Shown here: piece by piece, positions 57,864 through 64,000 of the stretch
Layout of the letters: each line of letters opens with the position of its first letter
Numbering within the stretch: the first letter of the stretch is position 1
From: Fagopyrum homotropicum
Lineage: Eukaryota > Streptophyta > Magnoliopsida > Caryophyllales > Polygonaceae
Length of the DNA: 64,000 nucleotides
Direction of reading: 5' to 3'
Assembly: GCA_033239125.1 (NCBI GenBank)
Contig: BSWB01000005.1
Span: 52,436,993 to 52,500,992 of the forward strand
The notes under the pieces: model-generated
Told to the model about the DNA's origin: nothing
The model's database searches: none
What the model saw: the letters and a program-made list of their open reading frames with translations, nothing else
Translations under genes and position numbers: made by a program

Positions 57864-58423
57864 TTATGCACTTGCTAGTTTTTTGTATGCACTTGCTGCT
57901 TGCCTTTTTAAGTGTTGTTATGTAAGTTCACCTTGAAGAATCATCTTGGTTGTAAATGTTGATTATGCTATCTTTTTTTCGTGTTTTTATTTAATGATTT
58001 CTCTGTACAAATGATACCAAACAATTGTAAGGTTCATTTGCTATATATGTTCTTATCTTGGCTGGATATGTTAGACTTCTGCAGAAAAATTTGTAAGTGT
58101 TGTATTTTGGATGGAAATCAGTTAAGTGTTATCAGTTAAATGTGCAGTTTTATATTACCAAAACTCGATCTATTGACATAAACTCGCAGATTTTTTTATG
58201 CACTTGCTGATTTTTTTATGCACTTGCTGCTTGCCTTTTTAAGTGTTGTTTTTTAAGTTCACCTTGAAGAATCATCTTGGCTGGATATGTTGATTATGCT
58301 GTTTATTTTCATGTTTTTTATTTACTGATTTCTCTTTCCAGATGATGCCAAACAGTTGTAAGGTTCATTTGATGTCTGTTTTCATCTTGGCTAGATATGT
58401 TAAACTTCTGCAGGAAAATTTTT
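57864..58423 (+). repeat. Direct duplication of about 225 bp in CACTA-2
   Basis: The units 57864-58092 and 58198-58423 start TATGCACTTGCT and end TTCTGCAG(A/G)AAAATTT. They share most positions (near 85-90% by eye), with small indels. Neither is open for translation. Confidence 0.75.
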
Positions 58424-58569
58424 ATTATTAAAAATAAAAAAGGAAATTCATATTCTTTAGAATTGATTTAAACTGAGGCTCTCAGTAAGAACAAACAATT
58501 CATACTGAAGCATATACCATTAATGTTCCTACTGATTTTCCTTCTGTTGTTTGAGCTTCGAATTGCAGA

Positions 58570-58738
58570 CTCTATCCAGACTCGTGTTCTATCAGGTCCT
58601 AATACTGTACGAATTTGGGTTGTCATACCGAAGATTCCTGATGCAACACTTTGGAGGGCAACATTTGAGTTAGAGTGCATTGAAGATGATGTTGGTACAA
58701 CAATTGTATGGCCAATAGGAAAATTTATTATAAGATGA
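58570..58738 (+). pseudogene. Remnant of a CACTA accessory gene exon in CACTA-2
   Basis: After AATTGCAG an open stretch gives VLSGPNTVRIWVVIPKIPD and GTTIVWPIGKFIIR, then TGA. The end resembles the DUF8039-like segment of the second gene of CACTA-1 (GGYIAWPKC). It may be what is left of that gene in a deleted derivative. Similarity is weak. Confidence 0.35.
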
Positions 58739-58904
58739 AATGACATTAGATGGTTATCCATTTTAGATTTGTATTGTCAAACTATGATCTTTTGGTAAAC
58801 AATTGTTTTATACAACTCATGTTTTGTATCATTTTGAATCTTTGAAATGAAATAATGTGGTTTTTGTACTATGTCGTTATTGAGTTTCTATACCATTTAA
58901 AGAA

Positions 58905-59345
58905 AACGCTATTGTTAGGTTTTATAGCGTTTATAAAAAAATGCTATTATGGGGTTCTGTAGCGTTTATAAAACACTATCAATAACATTATTTTCATAGC
59001 GTTTGCACAAACGCTATTAATAGGTCCACGTGTCCATAGCGTTTCCTTAAACGCTATAATACGTCCACCTTTTCATAGCGTTTGTAAAAACACTATAATA
59101 GGTCCACGTTTTCATAGCGTTTATCTAACGCTATAATAGGCCCACTTTTTTATAGCGTTTGCACAAACGCTATTATTGGTTGCTTTTCCATAGCGTTTTT
59201 GCAAACGCTATAATAGCTCCACTTTTCCATAGCGTTTGTGCAAACGCTATGAAAAGTTGTGACCCTATTATAGCGGGCTCTGTCATAGCGTTTATAAAAA
59301 CGCTATTAATGTATATAATAGCGTTTTTCAAACGCTATGAATGCT
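58905..59345 (+). repeat. Array of about ten ATAGCGTTT...AAACGCTAT hairpins (right end of CACTA-2)
   Basis: Units of 20-24 bp with 9-bp arms and short loops repeat every 40-50 bp, spaced by TAATAGGTCCAC-like linkers. The left end (53580-53770) has a few weaker copies. In CACTA elements subterminal repeats are binding sites for the TNPA-type protein; the palindromic form here would also make strong hairpins in RNA. Confidence 0.85.
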
Positions 59346-59361
59346 TCTAAATGTTGTAGTG

Positions 59362-59469
59362 TGTTGAGAGTGTGGGAGAGAATGAGAGTGAGTGGTCTGT
59401 CCATAACAGCCTTGCAGGACCACCTTTTATCCTCCAAATTTGCAAGAGTCGGCCATGAAGTTCGTGGGA
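59362..59469 (-). repeat. 5' LTR of element C (copy 3), remaining part before element D
   Basis: It continues the LTR after TGT and ends in TGGGA (59465-59469), the probable target of D. It corresponds to 44132-44245 in LTR copy 2. The rest of the LTR should lie to the right of D outside the window. Confidence 0.8.
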
Positions 59470-61230
59470 TGTTCGCTCCAAACGGTGCGTGCAAGCTTTA
59501 AATTTTTAACCCTAGACGTAAGCTTAAAACAAGGATGCGAACCCGCAGTATACGGGTCAATCGTAGTAAAAAGCGAGGAATTCCAAGGGTCGATCACAAG
59601 GACTTAGTGAAACAAAGTCCAAATACGGTATGCTTATGTAAATACTAACCACAAGAGCAATTAAAACAATATGAATAAGAAGTCAATAAAGGAAATATGC
59701 AATTCTAGGGATTAAAGCATCTAGTTGTGGTTCCAACTCAAGATCTAAAGATAAGCGGACAAAGCTGAGGTTTTTGCATGGGGAAGGTGTTACTATGGTG
59801 GAATAGATCACCGGGTAAGTCTCACTACTCACTAATCCCAAACCGTAACTCCTATTACCGGGTAAGTCTCAAGGAATCAAGATAAAGAACTATATCCTCA
59901 AACTAACACACCATCTAAGGGAATAGAATCAACCTTTACCGGGTAAGTCTCAGGCTAACTCACAAAGATGGGATGGAAGCACACTCAAACCCCAATAAAG
60001 GATAAACCTTTATTACCTACACTTATGATCGTTGGTACACAAACAAAGGAATTACCGAGTAAGTCTCATCCTAGGCTTGAATTGAACAAGGAAAGGTGTA
60101 ATAAGGATAGGATTTGGCAAACTCTAACACTTAACTCTCAGTCTCGGATCAGATAAGTCACCTCGGTCAGCCAAATTCCACCCCGACCGAGATGTTCATC
60201 GACTGAACGAGATGCTTAGGGTTAAGGTTAAAGACTCGAACTTTCAGGGTCCTACTGTGATTAAGATCATTCTATCATTGTTTTTCCCACAACCTTCAGC
60301 CAATCACCCTAGAATCACACAAGGAAATTAGCCACTCATCATCATGAAAGCAATAATCAAATGCATGGGAAGAAGGTGAATATTTGAACAAGAAGAATTT
60401 AATGAAATACTTCAATAACTGAATCAAATATCACAACAAAAGCGTTCCTTGGATATAAATCCAACAAGCAAGACAACAAGGAAGAGAATCTAAGGTAATC
60501 TTACAAGAAAACCTTCAAAAGCTATAAAAGCTACAATCTTCCTTCAACCTTCAAAAAGGTTCTTCAAATCTCCAACTGGAGTATGGTTGCAGCGATGTAT
60601 GCTGGATCTCGCAACCTTCAATGGTGTATAACGTGCTAAGCGGGTCTTGGATTTGTGGAAATCCAACCCTTTTTATAGGAAAATAATCCTCCAAAGATAA
60701 GATATCTTAGAAAGATCTCTTCCCATAAAAATAGGTAAAATATAAGATCTAGTATATCTTCTTCCTTCCAGGAGCCAAGCCCAAAAATATAAGATCACTT
60801 TCCAAAGATAAAAGATCTCAGCCAAGAATAAAATATCCTCGCCGCATCCTAGGTATTCGCCTCGGTCGAGTCGACTTCCCTGGATCACCTCGGTCGAGAT
60901 GAATCTGTGGTCAACCGAGGTGAGTCATAACTGAATGTGAAATCTCTCAAAACTGGTCCAAAGTGAATCTCAAATCCATGGCTATGCTTCCTGGATGGTT
61001 CCTTATGTTCCTCAATGTAGCTCCAATGACTCCATAGCTCCTTTTGCTCCTTTTTGATGCAAAACGTGCCATTTTACCTACGATTACAACAAAACTAGGT
61101 GTAGACCTCGATTCCCGCAAAGGTAGATGAAATGGTAATATAATCACATAATATACATACAAACATGCACATTATGAAAGATAAAACGTCTAAACAAACC
61201 CCAAAATATAGACTATAATTCATGCTATCA
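59470..61230 (-). repeat. 3' LTR of element D
   Basis: 1761 bp. Motif array at 59808, 59855, 59936 and 60052. Palindromes at 60160-60195 and 60855-60925, including CACCTCGGTCGAGATG at 60886-60901. TATA box CTATAAAAAGGG on the minus strand near 60667-60678. Confidence 0.9.
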
Positions 61231-61269
61231 AAATACCCCATACTTAGCCCTTGCTTGTCCCCAAGCAAG
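61231..61269 (-). other. Polypurine tract and GNRA hairpin of element D
   Basis: Element sense: CTTGCTTG-GGGA-CAAGCAAG (61250-61269), then GGCTAAGTATGGGGTATTT up to the LTR at 61230. The hairpin is identical to that of A. Confidence 0.75.
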
Positions 61270-62689
61270 TTCCGCATATAAAAGACAAGATAGAATGGAT
61301 TATAAGTCAATAAAATTAATGGAAAGTCTTTCAAAAACATTTTTATGGTGTGCTACAATCATAGATCACTCTAAGAGAATACTTCATGGAATTTAAAATC
61401 AAAATATGATCAAAACATTTTATAAATATAGAAAAGCTGTTCATCTTTGCATAAAATCATAGAATGCATAATAAATCATAATTATCAAAATTAATCATGT
61501 ATAATCCAGTTTAAACCACTAAGTCAATCAACAAGCTCAAGGTCTCAAGGGCTTCCCAAAAGAAAGGTCAAGAAACGTGTAGGGTAGGGATGTATGTAAG
61601 GTAATGTGGTGCTAGAATCCGGGAAAAGGATGAACTTCACTTCACTTTGACTTGCAACATCTTCCACCAATAAGCTTTGCTTATTTCACACTTTTTCTTT
61701 TTTCTTTACCTTTTGGGATGCATGGACAGAGGTGCACAATAACCGAAGCCTAGGAAATCCGCAATCATCAATTTCTTGAGATGCATCAAACCCTTGATGC
61801 ACATACCATGACCCGTTAGGAATATCACTCAATCCAACTTTGGCAAGACACAAACACCCGGCTATGTGAATGGTGCCGAGTTACTCATCTTCATGATTGA
61901 CTTCCCCAAACCTAAGATTACTTTCTAACACTTTCACTTCCAGCCGACTTCTCAACTTTACTTCACTTGCTTTCACCACTTCGCTTGCTTCCAAATTCTC
62001 GGATAGGTAAAGGGAGGCAGAATGTATATGAGGGGCTAAGCATGATCAAGAAGAAGAAGAGAGAAGAATGAATTGCCTTGGTCTTTCCAGGAAGAAAGTG
62101 AGAGAACTCATAATGTGGTGTCAACCTTCAAATTCAACATAATTTAGATAAAAACAAAGTATTAAACATGCCAATAATTTCAAACAAAGCATTTAGCAAC
62201 TTAAACATATTATAAAACCTTTCAAACACATAAAGAATTTCAAACTAGTCAGTAAACAAGATCTTCACTGAGGTCATATCCGGATAAGAAGCACCAAAAT
62301 CGTTTCGAAAACTCTCAGTTAACCCACCTCGGTCGAGGTGTTCTTAGGTCAACTGAGGTGAAATACCTCGTTCGGCCAGAACTGCCCCGGTCGAGGTCCA
62401 AAAAATTTTTTTTAAACTATTTTTTTTTCAGTTTCGACGTTTTTCTCAATCAAATAACCTGTAAGTATGCATGCAATCTCAGATAAACATATAGAAGCAA
62501 AAGTGAAGCATAAAATATCAATATCCGGTCGAGTGAAGTCATACATCAAATGTCAAATAATACATCACATAAACACCCCATACTTGGGACACACTGTCCC
62601 AGTGGGTCAAAATAAGTCTAAAGGATAAAAATACTCACCGGATAATAAGCTGAACTACATAAAAAATAATAAAGAAAATCCTGCAGCTC
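61270..62689 (-). other. 3' non-coding region of element D
   Basis: Homologous to 9494-10874 of A. It contains the conserved block (61834-61886) and a palindrome cluster (62325-62400, with CACCTCGGTCGAGGTG at 62325-62340). No gene is seen. Confidence 0.7.
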
Positions 62690-64000
62690 TCAGTAGTCAT
62701 GATCCGGTGGTGGTGGTGGTGGCACGTACGGATATTGGGTCGGGTCGAACGGATACCCCATGACGTACTCAAACTGAATCTGGGCCATCATGTGCTGGTA
62801 GTGCTGCCGCTCCTGCATCTTGCGGATATCCAGTGACAAAACAGCATATGAATGAATAACCTGATCCGTCAGGTCATCGATCTGTCTGTGAGGATCTGGA
62901 TCCCTGTGTCGGCGTGTCCTACGCCTAGCAGGTCTCACTGGAGAAGTAGCAGGTGCAGGCTCAGTGTCCTCCTCATCCAGATCTATAACTGGTGGTGCGC
63001 TCGTCCCTGCAGTATCTGTCCCTGTATCCATCGGGACTCCACCCTCTCTCTCATCAATCGTCTCCTCATCATTTGCCTCCTCCTCAGCTGGGGCAACTGC
63101 TGCCTCTCTGTAATCCTCCATCAGTGGAGCCCAAGCGGTCTGCCAATAGTGAGGGTCATAAACAGAAAACTGGGCAGACCACCTGATCCCTTGTGGCGCA
63201 GTCAGCTCCCACGGCATAGCCACGTACGGAGTAGTCAGACCTCGGGGAACTAGAATCCGCCAAGTGATCATCTCCTGCAATCCAAGCGGCTTGGCAGCCG
63301 CCACCATCGTGCAAGCACTGAGATCCATGTCCTGATAGCTAGCTACATGGGTGACAAGCCCTCCGCAGCAGATGTCTCCCTTCGCTTTGGCCTTGATCTT
63401 GTGCAGATCCTCTGCCAACATCAAGCCAAAGTCCGGGATACCTCCAGTAACCATGCAGTACAAACTGAAAAGCTCTCCCTGTCGGATCTTCTGGGGCGTC
63501 TCAGTACGCGCCAGAAGTGTCTCGCTGAATATCCGGTGGGCTAACCTAAAGGCTAAATGGAAGATGACCTTCTCCCTAGAATCTCCAAGGCGCCATCTAT
63601 CTGCATGCTCAACAATATGGGCAATCTGCCCCCAAAACTCCCTAGCTACTGATCGGGACGGGAAGTCAACAGCTGTGGGCTTCGGAAAGCCAAAAATATC
63701 TCTCCAGTACTCGAGTGGCACTAAGAAGTTCCGGTTCATCAACCGGTACTTCACAGACTACTCTGTGGGAAGGTAGGTGAAGGAGCTAACAAACTCTAAG
63801 GTCGGCTCCAAATAGGCTGGGGCCCGGATCTCAGTAAACTGATCCAGCCCAACTGTAGAAATCATCCTTCTAAGGTCTCCGTCTACCTGGAGGCAATCAA
63901 AAGCAGACACGTCCAGGAAGCGTGGTGCAATCATTGGACGGCCAGAAATACGGACGTAATCGACCTGGTGTCGCTCATGGATCACTGGTCGATATGGTCG
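62690..64000 (-). pseudogene. Athila ORF-1-type gene of element D (one in-frame stop, runs off the window)
   Basis: A 354-codon frame (63754-62690) and an upstream 75-codon frame (63985-63758) are in the same frame, separated by one TAG at about 63761-63763 after TYLPTE. The product matches the Athila ORF-1 family. Conserved stretches: RFLDVSAFDCLQVDGDLRRM, FWGQIAHIVEHADRWRLGDS, MVTGGIPDFGLMLAEDLHKI, KAKGDICCGGLVTHVA, PRGLTTPYVAMPWELTAPQG. After residue 220 an acidic low-complexity linker and an Arg-rich stretch (RPARRRTRRHRD, possible nuclear signal) lead to a Pro-rich end (YPYVPPPPPPDHDY). It is more complete than the copy in A and shows what A has lost. No signal peptide or membrane segment is evident in the visible part. 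Confidence 0.85.

Larger units (their letters stand above)
53565..59361 (+). mobile_element. Non-autonomous CACTA-like transposon, CACTA-2
   Basis: 5797 bp. The left end TACTACAACAAAAC (CACTACAAC in the copy at 41598) and the right end GTTGTAGTG form an inverted repeat. The 3-bp target TGT flanks it (53562-53564, 59362-59364); LTR copy 2 provides the empty site. Subterminal ATAGCGTTT...AAACGCTAT hairpins fill the right end. There is no transposase gene. It carries short exon-like pieces and a 225-bp internal duplication. Confidence 0.88.
40244..59469 (-). mobile_element. Athila-type Ty3/gypsy retrotransposon, element C (nearly intact coding region)
   Basis: In element sense: 5' LTR (right side, split by CACTA-2 and then cut by D), PBS for tRNA-Asp, gag, pol with protease-RT-RNase H-integrase, 1.6-kb non-coding part, hairpin, polypurine tract, 3' LTR. 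A third LTR-plus-CACTA segment lies at the left end. There is no ORF-1-type gene downstream of pol, unlike A and D. Confidence 0.88.
59470..64000 (-). mobile_element. Athila-type element D, partial (3' LTR and ORF-1-type gene)
   Basis: Same family as A: LTR ends TGATAGC...GGAGCGAACA in element sense. It is inserted in the LTR of C. Seen here are the 3' LTR, polypurine tract, 3' non-coding region and most of the ORF-1-type gene; pol lies beyond 64000. Confidence 0.9.

Overview
The window is plant nuclear DNA made of nested transposable elements; I see no host gene, tRNA or rRNA. Athila-type and chromodomain-type Ty3/gypsy retrotransposons plus CACTA (En/Spm) DNA transposons point to a flowering plant with a repeat-rich genome. 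I cannot name the species.

Layout. (1) 1-1086: end of a gypsy LTR with a rearranged junction. (2) 1087-30093: Athila element A, + strand, old: LTRs diverged, gag and pol broken, integrase deleted, an Athila ORF-1-type gene downstream. Its 3' LTR is split by CACTA-1 (11957-29347), which has a broken TNP2 transposase gene and a second, 12-exon gene ending in a Ulp1/C48-like domain. That second gene is split by element T (17076-27268, minus strand), a young chromodomain-type gypsy with 2533-bp LTRs and TSD ACATT. (3) 30094-31589: unassigned, worn. (4) 31590-40243: element B, minus strand, badly decayed, carrying a solo LTR (36206-39227, TSD AAAGC). (5) 40244-59469: Athila element C, minus strand, almost intact gag and pol (46319-52110). 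Its right LTR carries the non-autonomous element CACTA-2 (53565-59361, TSD TGT), and a copy of that LTR plus the first 1.25 kb of CACTA-2 sits at the left end. (6) 59470-64000: Athila element D, minus strand, same family as A, inserted in the right LTR of C and running off the window.

Order of events. A is older than CACTA-1, which is older than T. B is older than the solo LTR and than C. C is older than CACTA-2 and than D. C is the only element with a nearly complete protein set; T appears to have moved using proteins supplied by others.

The most unusual signals are non-coding and shared by the three Athila elements: a four-copy 16-nt motif (sense GAGACTTACCCGGTAA) at fixed spacing in every LTR copy that spans the region; a GNRA-capped hairpin with a compensatory change just before the polypurine tract; a conserved block of about 53 bp in the 3' non-coding region; and family-specific short palindromes (CACCTCGACCGAGGTG in A/D, CCACGGCCGTGG in C) clustered at comparable places in the elements.
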